This document shows positions 45,970-57,769 of a stretch of 64,000 nucleotides of DNA, piece by piece. This DNA is from Cubamyces lactineus (taxonomy: Eukaryota > Basidiomycota > Agaricomycetes > Polyporales > Polyporaceae). Below the pieces are notes generated by a model that worked only from the letters and a program-made list of their open reading frames with translations, was not told where the DNA came from and did no database searches. Numbering within the stretch: position 1 is the first letter of the stretch; each line of letters opens with the position of its first letter. Location: positions 496,001-560,000 of the forward strand of contig JACDTU010000014.1 of assembly GCA_022376465.1 (NCBI GenBank), in the 5' to 3' direction. The position numbers and the translations under genes were made by a program.

Positions 45970-46623
45970 TCCCTAGAGAGGGTGTACGGGTATTGAGAGT
46001 GGCGTAGTGGATATCAAAGGTGTGGCAAGAGCCTGCGAGGGGGATCACAATAAGTAGGTAGGGCATCCAGTGGCTCAGACCATGTTGAGACAACAAACCT
46101 TGTGTAGAGCACAAAGTAGAGTTGCGCTTTGCTCCCACGAGAACAGTGTTCAAGTACAGAAATGGTTCGACGCGGCCTTGTCTTCGCGGCCGGTAAGACT
46201 TATACGGGTCGAAGTACTTACCGCAGCTGCAATGGCAGGTGGCATGATCAAATCATCCGTGGGGATAGGGCGATTGAAGCGCAGATCGCTGCAGAGCACC
46301 GTCTAGCGCGGCTGCAGACAAGTAGATCAAGTCATACAGATTGAGGTTGGCAATACGGAGACGAAAAGCTGCATGCGCTGCTGCGCGCAGTGTCTGAGTC
46401 GGAGACGACCATCGCGAGTGTGGAGGTCGCTGCAGTGAGCGCCAGTCGCGAGCGCTGGAGATGCTACGGGCGTCTATCTCGGAACGCCCGACTGTGCGTC
46501 CGACGTCCGAACGCGCCGCCTGCACAGTCCCCTCTTCCACAACTGCGACCACGACCGCACCAATCCGCCTTGGACGCCTGCGGGCACTTCACCCGCTGCA
46601 GCCTCCTTTCTTGCTTTCCCCAA
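45970..46623. promoter_or_regulatory. divergent promoter region of the Dicer and K+ channel genes
   Basis: These 654 bp separate the two start codons. The half next to the channel gene is C-rich on + (46500-46620), typical of a fungal leader. No TATA box or repeat stands out. An open minus-strand frame at 45947-46153 overlaps the Dicer start, so an upstream Dicer exon cannot be excluded. Confidence 0.4.
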
Positions 46624-48308
46624 ATGTCTCAGACCATCCCGCTCTCTAGGTTAGCTTCTCCGCGCAGCTCGAGCCCGTACATTCCAGCTCCGGAGAGCCC
46701 AGGACAGGCAGAGTTCCAAAGCGGTCTTGCGTACGACAATGCAGAGGAAGTCCGGACGCTACCGCCCTCCTGGCAGAAAGAGCTGTACATGCTAGTGGAG
46801 CAGCCTACGTCCTCTCATGCTGCGTTCCTCATCCACATCTTCATAACTTCTTTGATCGTCGTCTCTGCTGTGGTCACCGTCCTGGAGACTGTCCCCGCGT
46901 TTCACTCGATCCCTGGTGGTGTCTGGTTCGGACTGGAAACAACTCTAGTTGTACTCTTTACTATAGAATACATCGCGCGGTGTATTGCTCATGGGACATC
47001 ATGGACAAGGTTCTTCAAATGGGTCGTTTGTGAGTACCATCCCCAGCGACATGGAGTCCACCAATCCTCATAGTGCCGTTCCCATAGCATTCTTCGGGAT
47101 CATAGATTTGCTGGGTATACTGCCGTACTATATTGAGATTGCACTGCAACAAGATACAGTGAGTCCTCCGGTTGCTCCCGGTCACCCCTCTTGTTGACGC
47201 CAGAATGCAGTCGACACTATTCAGGTTCACAATCCTTCGTACTTTTAGGCTCCTACGTGTATTCCGACCGTTCCGCTATAATAACACTATACTCCTGCAT
47301 GTCCTCGTTCATATTGTAAGAGAAGCTCACCGCTAACGCCACTTCTAGAACCATTGAAGTAATGTACTTATCCTTCCGACGATCGCAACACGCCCTTCTC
47401 GCCCTCTCGTTCTTCGTTGTCATGGTGTTGGTCGTCTTCAGCACACTCCTGTGAGTTCTCATCATTTTCAGGATGAACGTCGTAATGCAACAGTCTTCCG
47501 CGCTAGTTACTTCGCGGAAAGAGGCACCTGGGATGAGACCCTGGGCACTTTCCTCAATTCTGACGGCGACCCGAGCCAGTTTGCGGTAGGTGCAATTGCC
47601 CTGAGCCCGCATGCCGACCTGACATTTCTCCAACGCCTCAGAGTATCCCCGCTGCCGGATGGTACGTATTCCATCACTCGTTTCCAAACTGGTCTAATGT
47701 TTACGCCGCTTTTTCCAGGTTTGTTTTAGTCAGTAAGTGGCTCTCGTACAAATTCAATGCGGTAGCCTTTCTGACCACTTTTGCCAGCAATCACAACCGT
47801 GGGCTACGGCGAGATTACGCCTCGTTCCTTCTTGGGACGACTGATCACACTCCCCTTGCTAGTCTTTGGCTTGCTACTCATTGCATTGCCAACATTTGTT
47901 CTTGGACGAGAATTCAGTCTTGTTTGGGAACTTATGGAAGAGAACCAGGTGGGTCTCGGGTTCTCACGCGCTATATACTCTGGCACTCATCAGCATTACC
48001 AGAAAACGTACGAAGCAGAGGACGACGCAGAGGCAATTAACGACCCACTTGCGTCTCCGATGCTCAGTCGCTCGCGCTCCGTGCGCGACCTCGCCTCGAC
48101 GACCGGCCTCTGGCAGCACGCCCAAGAGGAGATCACTCGCACGCGCAGGGTCTCCGGTAACCCTCCGCCCATGGCGCGGACCCAGAGCCAGGCCGAGTTG
48201 ACCGCGCAAATAGCCGAACTCCGCGCGAAAGTGGACGCGCAGGAGGAGATGCTGCGGCGTATCATGGACGCGGTCGAGGGACGTGGCAAGGGGAGCGGTA
48301 GTAGGTAG
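46624..48308 (+). CDS. voltage-gated potassium channel (Kv type, six-helix)
   Basis: This is a plasma-membrane K+ channel subunit, expected to work as a tetramer. Eight exons give 432 residues: 46624-47029, 47088-47158, 47211-47296, 47349-47450, 47507-47585, 47642-47661, 47719-47732 and 47788-48308. Exon phases close exactly. Helices S1-S3 come first; S4 reads RTFRLLRVFRPFRY with a basic residue about every third position; the pore helix is IPAAGWFVLVTI; the filter is TTVGYG; then S6. The C-tail ends in a coiled coil (LTAQIAELRAKVDAQEEML). Unusual splicing is seen: a GC-AG intron after S4 (47297-47348), and 20-nt and 14-nt microexons spanning the pore helix. A possible further 54-nt intron (47949-48002) has no stop and keeps frame. 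The family is well known in animals and is also found in fungi. Confidence 0.92.
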
Positions 48309-48702
48309 CATGGCTCGGAATGGAAAGCAATGGAGTCGTTGCTAGGCCATCAGTGTACGACGAAGGGACTATACCGACCACGAAGATGCCCGTTACACAT
48401 ATGATAGTTTGCCGTTTGTGTCAATTCCGGGTGTATGAGATGATTACCTGGGCTTGGACGTCCTTGGGGGAAGGAGGCTGGGGTAATTGAGCGGATCAAA
48501 CTCGTGAGAGCATTCATAACGGGCGCTCCGCCCTCGGCCATGTGGCTATGGACTACAGTGGGCGCTTAGACGCGTCCTTCACCGTGTTTCGCTTCAAGTT
48601 GCTCCAGACTGCCGGTCTCGGTCGACGCGCTGCACTCTCAATCTACCATATTCCGGAGTTGCACTAGTTGCATTGACTGCATTCTAGTACAACTACTTGA
48701 CT
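48309..48702. other. intergenic region
   Basis: These 394 bp lie between two + strand genes. They hold a 3' end and a promoter. Nothing specific was recognised. Confidence 0.4.
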
Positions 48703-49935
48703 ATGTCCTCCCTGCGCGAGGGAGTGTCGAACTCCAGGCCACATGATGACCTCGACCTCGTCGACGACTTGAACGAACTCATGGAGAGACTGGGCATGAA
48801 ACTGCCGTTCCCCCTCGAAAGCCCCTTCGACCTCACGCCCTCGCTGCTCCTCGGCATCCTCGAATCCACCCTTGAGGCCCGCCTTCCCATCCCACCCGCG
48901 GTCCGCGCGTCGCGCGACTTCACGAGCAAGGTGCAGGCGATGAAGATCTTCCTCGGGGTCTTCGAGAACGACGTCCTCGGCGGCGGCGTCGACGTCGGTC
49001 TAAGCGATGTCGACCCCCGACGGCTTGCAGCGGGCGACGAAGACGAGGTCATATTCGTCGGTGAGCTCCTCCGCTGGCTCGGCAGGCAGCGGGGCCTCCT
49101 TCCTCCCAGTGCCGGCCCGTCACACGCAAACGGTCCCGCCGCAGTCCCTCCCACACTCCCATTGCACGCGCGAAAACGCGCCGCCTCGCCGTCTACCCAG
49201 TCTACCGTGACCAGCGGGGTGCACTCGAGCCTCTCTATGACGCGCCCTACGCTCGCAGAGACGGACACGACGGACATGTCCGTCGCGTCCGAGCCGCTCG
49301 CTCCGCTTCCGCATGCGCAGCTTCCTGAACTCCCCTCATTCCGGCCACCAGACGACCACCGAATGAGCGGGAGGGCGAGCGGGGGCAGTAGTGGGAGCAG
49401 GAGCCGGAGTACCTCGACGACCCGGGCGCTGCCACGGTGTATCCACGAAATCGAAGACCCGTCGTTTCTCGTTGAAGGCACAGAGCCGGACGAGAGCTTG
49501 TTCGACGGCGACAGTACTTCCGTATGCCGATGTGCGCATTTGAGTGCTGAGGCGGAGGTAGGGGACGGGGCGGGCCCTGGCGAGTTGGGAGACAACCTGC
49601 CTGCGACCCCGACGACGCCGCTACCCGTGCGGTGGAGCGGGTGGATAGACCACGCAGACGAGGAATCCGAGCTGGACGTGTTCGAGAGTCGGCGACGCGT
49701 ACCGTCTAGCCACAGCGCGCCTGCAACTGCCAATCGACGCGCGGTCTCGTATTCAGGACCGTCCTCGAGCGCAAGCCATGCCGCGCGGGAGGACGAACGG
49801 CTGTCTGCGAGCACGTCGAGGCGGATCGTGACGCCTCACAATGCGCCGACGGAGTACACGCTCGCTTTACTGAACGAGCGTGCGCGGCTCTTGGACGAAC
49901 TTGCGGAACTAAAGGCAGCGGCGCTTGTGAAGTAG
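48703..49935 (+). CDS. single-exon protein with a DUF5745/CH-like N-terminal domain
   Basis: One frame of about 410 codons runs from ATG at 48703 to TAG at 49933-49935. The first ~110 residues form a compact helical domain (LNELMERLGMKLPFPLES, DLTPSLLLGILESTL, KVQAMKIFLGV, DEVIFVGELLRWL). To me it resembles the calponin-like DUF5745 domain of fungal proteins thought to act at the centrosome or spindle pole. The middle is a long disordered Ser/Pro/Thr/Asp-rich linker. The end is a short coiled coil (LALLNERARLLDELAELKAAAL). The domain plus coiled-coil layout supports a structural cytoskeleton role, but this is inference. A 373-codon frame on the opposite strand is a shadow. Confidence 0.7.
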   Translation: MSSLREGVSNSRPHDDLDLVDDLNELMERLGMKLPFPLESPFDLTPSLLLGILESTLEARLPIPPAVRASRDFTSKVQAMKIFLGVFENDVLGGGVDVGLSDVDPRRLAAGDEDEVIFVGELLRWLGRQRGLLPPSAGPSHANGPAAVPPTLPLHARKRAASPSTQSTVTSGVHSSLSMTRPTLAETDTTDMSVASEPLAPLPHAQLPELPSFRPPDDHRMSGRASGGSSGSRSRSTSTTRALPRCIHEIEDPSFLVEGTEPDESLFDGDSTSVCRCAHLSAEAEVGDGAGPGELGDNLPATPTTPLPVRWSGWIDHADEESELDVFESRRRVPSSHSAPATANRRAVSYSGPSSSASHAAREDERLSASTSRRIVTPHNAPTEYTLALLNERARLLDELAELKAAALVK

Positions 49936-52197
49936 TTCCGGCTGATATACACTACGGCCTGGTATGTCGCAGCATATTGTTGACTCTTGTCATAATCCTG
50001 TCTCCTGACATCGATGCACCAACCGCACAGGCCCTATAATATCTTGGTTCGCTGCTTGCAAAATCATCATCCCATGTTCTCCTCGCTGCTCTCGCTCTGC
50101 TCTGAATATTTCGAGTTATCGCTTTCACCACGCCGGACAGTGTATTGGTCTAATTGTATCTACTATCTCTACCGTCCATATAGTTGCTTACCGGCAAAAT
50201 ACTTCTACCTTATCTGAAGCACATATCTGCCGTCGTTCCTTGGATAACGCTGCTTATTGATGATTTCATCTCGAAAGCTCCCCGCAGAATGATGAACAAG
50301 GCGGCTACACTGTATATACGTCAATGCTAATATCTCTGCTGGTATGTCCTCGCTGGCGACATCGCCCAGCCCTCCGCAAAACGGCGAATGACGACACGAC
50401 TGTGCGCTATGACGCACTTGTGTACGATATGTACTCATGGACTTGGCCGTATTGGGCTTGGCGTGCACCCAGTAGTGCCGCACATGCGATCGAGGACCGA
50501 GTGGGCCGAGTCTCCGAGATAAGTTCTCGATCGGTGGCTGGAAACTGATAGCCTTCTTGCCCCGCAGTGGAGCGCACGATCGCCGGCTAGCTCTGGCAGC
50601 GATAACTGGGCCTTTACGGGCAAAATGCTACACCTGTTGGATGCGGGTTGAGGGCGCGGGCTATAGCAAACACGAGGAGAATAAATGAGGCTTTTGTAAG
50701 AGAACATCGATGTGTGCTGCAGCGTACCGCACGGGTAGCTCTGCGCGACGATCCAAACGCAGAGCTCAGTCATCGTTGTCCTCTACCCTCCTGGGCCTCC
50801 ACGAGGGCGATCTGCACCTCCCCCTCCCAGTCCTGGGCAACCCCAGTACTTCGCCGTTTGAATATCCCACCGCGCTAGGTAGCACCGCGGTGAATCTCCG
50901 GGGCCACTCACAACCCTACCGACCCTCGCTCGCCCGACGAAGGGCTACCCATGCAGCCCAGAGCCCGCGACTCGCGACTCGAACATCCCCCCTTTCTCCC
51001 GCGTACCCTTCTCGACTTCCGCACTTCCAACTTCTACTTCTTCATTGACTCGCCCATGCCAAACGCCACGATCGGATTTCCGAACATCGAGTGCACCCTC
51101 GGGGTCGGTCGCCAGCATACGTACGTTCGCCCCGGTTGAGTTTGCGCACTTGAATGGGCTCCGTGCTTGTTATAGGCACATCTCCGAGTGCACATCTCTC
51201 CCGAACCCGCTTCCCCATCGCCTAAGTTGCCGCGACGGCCTCTCCAGTAATATGGCGCATTGACCGCGCCCGCAGTCGCTCCGCGACGGTCCGGCCCTGG
51301 CTCTTCCTGGATTGCTCGTTATAGACCGCAGGGGGAGGCGATGCGCCGTTCCGTGGGACCATCCATGTCTGTCTGGAGGTATCGACGTGCTAGAGCGAGA
51401 GCGAAGGAGGTGAGCGCATGCGGACGAGCTCCGGGCACGCTGAATCTTCGGAGAGGGTTGTACGCCTGCGGCCGTGCAATATCAGCTGCGTCTGTATGGG
51501 CAATATAGGAGCTATGTACACGGAGCCTCGCGACGTGTATACATACGCGATTGGGCATTGGATAGCCCGTGCGAGCTCTCTCCGCGCGGACATCCGGTCG
51601 CCGGGCGACAGGGGCAGAGAGGACGAGCTGGCAAGAGGATCTTCACGAGGGAAAGCGATGATAGGGGAAGGGATGATATCCTTAACGCCACAGGACGTCT
51701 TGGTCCCGGTCAACTGCGCGATACGCAGATTACAACGTACGCGGATTACATTGGGTGGCGCAAGAACGTTGTAACTTGCCAAGTAGTCCGCACGGGCCAG
51801 TATTGTAGCAAGCACTGAGCAACCGAGCGGTTCTAGCGGCCGGAGAAAACGCGGAAGATGGCACGCAGGTGCGTTGCGTGCGACGTCCCGCATCGAATCA
51901 TGCACGCACACGGGCGCACGCGCGGACGCACGCGTGCGCCCAGCAGCGTACGGGCACTGCCCTCTCCTTCAGGAGCACCGTTAGGCCTAGGATGTTCCGG
52001 CCAGGGACCGGCGATGACAGGAACCTGCAGGATGACGCGACGCGTCGCGCAGCGCGAGCAGAGTCCGAGCACGTACCTGCATAAATGCGCCACAACTCGG
52101 AAGCATCAGCTGAGGCCTTGCAAGGATCCTTCTAGTACGGCATGCGTAAGTAGCACATTGCACCGGGCGCGCAGCGCCCTCCCCATCCGTCAGCGCT

Positions 52198-52236
52198 GCA
52201 GACAGCCAATCTCCCGTAGGGCGGGAGATTGTCTGC
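52198..52236. repeat. imperfect hairpin
   Basis: The left arm GCAGACAgccaATCTCCCG (52198-52216) pairs with CGGGAGATTGTCTGC (52222-52236) over a 5-nt loop, with one 4-nt bulge. The inner 10 bp are perfect. It lies in the gene-poor tract and has no known function. Confidence 0.7.
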
Positions 52237-54690
52237 CCATATACGGTCGCCCACGCCAGGTCACGGGAGCTAGGGCGCGAGTAAGTAGGCTTTAGACTTG
52301 GACGTGCGACCCCAGCGTTCGGATCGCCGTGCGGGTCACAGACTCACACAGAGCGCCACCGCGACAGGGTCCCACCGTCCTCCCACCCGTCACGGCCGGC
52401 AAGGTGGGCCATGTGAGCGCACGAGTGTGAGAGCGAGCGGTTTAGACGGTCACGGTGTGGAGGGCGAGGGAGCGAGATCGCGATCGGGCGCAGATGCACT
52501 GTGCAGTCCCGTGGTCGACCTGTCGGCGGGAACGCGTGCGAACGGCGCGAGTCGTGTCTACGAAGGATGGACTGTAGAACCTGCGTGATCAAGAGTAGGC
52601 GATAGACAGCAGAAGATTCGAGAGGTCTGCTGCCTGACAGTGATAGTGATAGTGGTTCTGACGATAGCGAGAGTGGACGAGCGGGTTCAGTTGATGCACC
52701 TCTCGTAACCGCAGAACATCAGCTGGGATCCTGGGAACGCAAGATGTGCTGGTGCAGCGGCCCCGTGAGCTCAGAAAGCCTGAACCTTGACTGGCTCGCG
52801 ACCCTGAGCTTGTGCGACGTGACCGCCAGAACCACGCGTGTGCGAGCGTGCGTGTAGATCAGCGTGGGATCCCGGATGCGCTGGGATACCTGGGTGAGCG
52901 CGCGCTGAGCTCTGAGCGGCCGCTGCTACGCAGTCCAAGCCTGTGTCTGTGCAAGTATGCGCCGGAAGTGTATGTGGCGGCGCAGACGACAATATGGCAC
53001 ATCCTTGTAGTGCAAATGGCCTGCGCGTCTGCGCCAGAGCCCTGTGTCCGTGGATGATCCGAGCCCGCGCGTCGAGCGGAAGCAGGCCATCCATGAAGCA
53101 ATTCCGGAGGAACGCTGCAGCGCAAGATGGCCGTATACCATCCCATGCATCTCCACCGACCTCCAGCATGCAACGATTACCCAGTCATTCATGAACGATA
53201 TGCGCTGCGCTTCAGCATCGAGCCGAAAAACGGCTAAGCACTAGTCCATGCAGTGCCCAGGTTCCATACGAGGATATCCCGCACTGCACGGACAACACCG
53301 ACAACGGCGTTCATCCCTCTGCCGGTGGCAGCCCGCACGCCCCAAGCAGCCGCCAACACCCACCAAAGCCGATGGAGAAAGACCGGCGGAGGGAGGGTGC
53401 GCCATTTGTGCGAGGTTACGAACGCAGGCTACAGCGCCCCAAGAGGCCGGACACTGCGGGTCGTAAAACGGGCATTAGCACGCGCGCGGCGGATTGCCCG
53501 GATGCCCGGATGCAGAAAGACGGGGACGAGGATGCGGGGTGCGGGGGCGGGGTAAGAGCTCCAGCCAGAAATTGGAGATCAGCGGTGCGTCCGCCCAACC
53601 GCGTGCACGTCGGTATGTACAGTATTATTATATCGTAACGGCGGCAAGCGCCCAAGTCCCCGACTCCGAAGGACATTTCTTCATTTGTAGTCCGATTGCT
53701 TGAAAGCCGCCCTGCTGGGTACATGTCGCAGCATAATGTTGCTCTACTCCCAATATATGGTGCTCACACATGCACAGTGTGTGTGGGTGCATGGGTACGG
53801 ACGCGCGCGGACTTTCTTCGCGGCAACCGCGCGCGCAATGGAACGCCGGGACGCGCTCGAGTCGCCGGCTGACGCAAGGGCTGCCGTACGAGCGTACGGC
53901 GGGGCAGGGCTGGTTGCGGACTGGGCTTGCCTGGAAGAGAGGAGGCCCGGGTGGTGGGACGTCGCGTACGTGATGCGGAGGCCGGCCGCACAACAGCAGC
54001 CAGCAAAGCTCCCAAACCAGGACGCGCAGAGGGAGAGGGAAGAGCGATTCAGCGAGAGCGAGGGAGCGCGAGGGCAGAGAACGGCGCGTCTAGTGGAGAG
54101 AGTTCAGCGAGCGAAGCACCAGGGTTAGACCGCGGACGGTCGATTATGAGCTTCCAGAGTGCATGCATTGTATACCGAACCCGTGGCCGGCCAGGCACAT
54201 GAAAATGGCTGTGGGTACGTAGTGCTGTATGCGAGAGCTGCACCGAGGAGTTGGAGGTAGTCCGCCGGCGGCGAGGCACGCACAGCGACGGGTGTGTCGA
54301 GCCCTCCTCAATTCGCCGCGATACGGAGGACAGGCGGAACCCGAATGTTGGGCGTATGTACAGGACCCGATAGCCTGATTGACACGGACCAGGGCCAGAG
54401 GTGCGAGTACAAGGCCCACCAAAGGTGGAAGCCACGAAACCGCACACGGCGAGGACGTTGGCCCGGCTGGCCGTGCGCAAGCGCGTCATACCTCGTGTGA
54501 AACGCGTCCGGCTGGATGTACAGAACACGTGTGGCTTCCATCGTATCTTCAAAGGGTTCAGAGATGAAGGCTTGAGGTCCCAGCGCGAAGGAGACTGTGG
54601 CGAGACGGGCCTGCGAGGCAAGGCGAGGTTCGTCCGCAGAAACGGCACAGAAGAAGCACAGGGGGCGGCGGCCATCAGATGACGGAGCAT

Positions 54691-54730
54691 GTGCGAGGCG
54701 AGAGAGTGCGAGGCGAGAGAGTGCGAGGCA
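54691..54730. repeat. 15-bp tandem repeat, about 2.6 copies
   Basis: The unit GTGCGAGGCGAGAGA starts at 54691, 54706 and 54721, the last copy partial. It is a small purine-rich direct repeat. Confidence 0.85.
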
Positions 54731-57700
54731 GAGGCTCGCGCTCCAGACAGGACAAGACGGGGCAGATTCGCAGCAGCAAGAGCAGCACACAGTGGTAGTA
54801 GAGCGATATGTATGACCGGAGGCTTGTGTTGTCGCGCAGGCGATGTGGTGGCGTGTATGGGCGCTGCTGCGGCTGTCGGAATATCTTGTCACTCCTCGGC
54901 GAGGTCGATCGGATGAATGTTGGCTAGACCAGGCGTGCAAGATACGGACGCGAACGAACGACGTCAGAACTTAGCAAGCGTTACTCTTCCAAGACACATC
55001 AGCTGCAGCCTCAGACTGCTTCGTGTCGTATAGCACCCGAGACGCTGAGTCCTCCAGCTAGAAATCAGCACATAGAGTTTCGTCCCGGCATTGAGTTTTT
55101 TCCAGAGTGCCTGTGCAGAGGAGGCGAATTGCCCTAAGTAGAGGAGCCGGACATCGCCGGCGAAGCCAAGACGTGCATCGATGCTGGCATGCTTCCGTAA
55201 CGAGGAAGCGTCCTAACGCACAGTCGCTGCTTCGCGACTTCCGTCATCGCGTACACCGGACAGGTCCCTCCTGCGCTCAAATATTCACCACGCGCGTCTC
55301 CGCCGTCGCCGAGCGGGGCTGGAGCTGGACACACCGGGAGCTGGATCGGGGACACGACAGAGCAGCGGCAGAGACCAAACCACACAGACCCAGGCCGGGG
55401 TCTGCCTCGACCGACATCCCGTCCGAACAGAACGCGCGAGAGACGGCGGTCGCGTGCAAACTCGTGCATGTCGTTACGACGACCTGCAGGCGTCGCGCGC
55501 GTAGCCACGCGGCCGCATGGCCAGCAACGAGGTCGCCCTAGTCCGCCGCGCGCCGCTCCCTAGGTGAGCGCATGCCCTGCTGGCCAGGACTTGTACGTTA
55601 CCGTCGCAGGCTCGCCCTTCCCCAAGAAATTGCGGTCGAAAGCCGCTGTAGAAGCAGGAGGCACACCCTATCGATGCAGGGGGACAAAGTCATTTTTTGC
55701 GGGAGTGCTGCGGCGCGCAGGCGTAGACGCACCTGATGAATCCCCGCAGGGTCCGAGAGCGCTTCGGGCGTATAGTAACGACAGTGTACGTGCGGCCGGA
55801 GCGCGAGGGTTTTTGCGTTTGTACGCACTGCAGCTGCATGCAGGCGTTAGGGTTAGCGTTGAGCGGAGCGCTGTAGGGAACACCCAGACGTCATCGCAGC
55901 ACGCAAGGGAAGGCCGCGACAGGGGAGGAACAGGGCGAGTGGGATGCGTTATCAATAGCCGGGACATGCTGGGCAGGGCGAGAAGAGATCAGCGTAGCTC
56001 GAACTCGGATCGAGGGCTATCGAGGCGGCACGGATGGAACGAGCTAGGCCGTGATAGCGTCACGCTCTTGTGTGTGTCTAAGCTCCCCTGCTGGCGTTGT
56101 GTCGTCGTCGTTCTATCTGCGGCAATGGAAGATGGAGTGGGTTTGGACCACGCCTGGGATAAGGGCTGCCCGAGCCGGGTGATGAGAAATTGCACAATCC
56201 GGGGCGACGAGCTCGCGTTCGAGACAGTGGTCATGGCCCCCTGTTTCCACGCAGTGTGCTTGAATTCATCGTCCACACATTCCACAAGTCGAGACATGTC
56301 GCCGTGCACGCGAAGTGAAGGTAAAGGGTCGGGGCTGAGGTGGAAGTCCCCACGGGGATGCCTAATAGGAAAGGAAAGGGGGATGGTGTGCCTGTGATTC
56401 TGTTTGGAGAGGCGAATCTGGAGATAAGATGATCTTGTGTGAGCCGCCGTTCGCTCGTCCGCATCATCCGGTGCATCTCAGATGGGATGAGTAACACGAA
56501 TTGCCGGCGTGACTGGGACGGTTCCTGCCCCGCAAATGAGTGGAAGCGAGAGGGGGGCGAGATGGAGACCGTGTGGGCCGATAAGCTCCTCGGAGATGGG
56601 CTGTGGCGGCGTTCATACGTCGTCGCGAGAGCATGCCTGGAACGTGGCTGGGTCGCGCGGTGAGCTAAGAGGGCGACCACGATGCGCAAGGTGGACACGT
56701 TCAAATGAAAGCCAGCTGTACAGTACGGTGGTCGGCAAGCGAGGCACGAAAGGAAAATGGAGGAAGGATGGGGGAGGATGAAGAGAAGGAGCACGTTTGT
56801 GACCCGAGTCCGGGCGGGGAACGATAGATCAGCATCCGAGAGGCGGGCGGAAAATGGTCGGAAAGGGCGAGGAGGCGTGGGGACGGTGGGAACCGGAGGG
56901 GAATGTGCCAGAAAAGGCAATGGGAGGGTCGGAGCGAGGGAGGCGCGGTGGCGGAAGATGGCGAAACCGATCTGCCCGCCGTCGTGAGCAGCGGCAGAGG
57001 GTGGAGGACGACGACGAGGGCCATCTGGCATCGATGGCCACCCACCTCGCCTCCTCGGCTCGTCTCTTTTTTTTCTGGCGAAATTTTCGGGCGTTGTGTA
57101 CTTGAGCGAGGGAGAGAAGAGGCCCGCGGGGCCCCTCAGACTCTCCTCTTGCATTCCCCTCCCCCACGGCGACTAACGACAAACTAGACTCGGACCGCAG
57201 CGGTATACGGTGCTTGAAACGCGCAACGGACGGCAGAGACAGCGGCCGCGCGACGTTTATCACCTGTGCCACCCGGGCTAGGACAACCATCTGCAGCTGC
57301 CAGCCTCTAACTGCTCAGGCTGATATCGCGAGCGTTCCCCCGCGCCCGCTCCGGTACAGCTTTTTCCAACGAGCTCTATCTTCCGCCGTCTTCCCAAACT
57401 CGATCTTGTCTGCTCCCACCATCTTCTCCTCCTTCCCCCGCGCGCGCGTGTCTCCCCGTCTATCGCTCTCGCCCTCGCCCTCCTCCCTCCTCGAACGCCC
57501 TCCTGTCTAGAATCTCGCCGGATCATCTGCGGCCGTGCGTCAGTGCGAGCTATCTGCTTCTCTCTCGAGCCGCCGCTTCGATCGTCTCTCCCACTGCCTC
57601 TCCAGCGCGCGGTAGCTGCGACCCTGCATCGTTGACACTCCATCAATTCAGTCCACGCGGGGTATTCCCCCACATTCCCTCTTTGTCCGTCTCCCAACCC

Positions 57701-57769
57701 ACCGACTGCTCGCCGGCCCCTGCCCAATCTAATAGATCTTCGCAAACTATTAATCTCCTCCTCACGGTA

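Noticed and set aside
45947..46153. upstream minus-strand ORF as a first Dicer exon
   Set aside because: The Dicer ATG at 45969 is followed by a good N-terminus ahead of the helicase. The upstream frame has no conserved character and no need to be joined.
48693..49814. 373-codon open frame on the minus strand
   Set aside because: It lies entirely opposite the 48703-49935 gene, whose + product has a folded domain and a coiled coil. The minus product is low-complexity Ser/Arg, a typical shadow in GC-rich DNA.
55847..55856. TTAGGGTTAG telomere-like motif
   Set aside because: It is only about 1.5 repeats; this length is expected by chance.
55564..56397. 277-codon + strand open frame
   Set aside because: It begins with GTG rather than ATG, lacks motifs, and sits in CpG-rich sequence where long chance frames are common.
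56231..57154. 307-codon minus-strand ORF with a real ATG
   Set aside because: The composition (Pro/Ser/Arg, many His) reflects CT-rich DNA. No domain, signal or motif is recognisable. Kept only as a possible non-coding transcript region.
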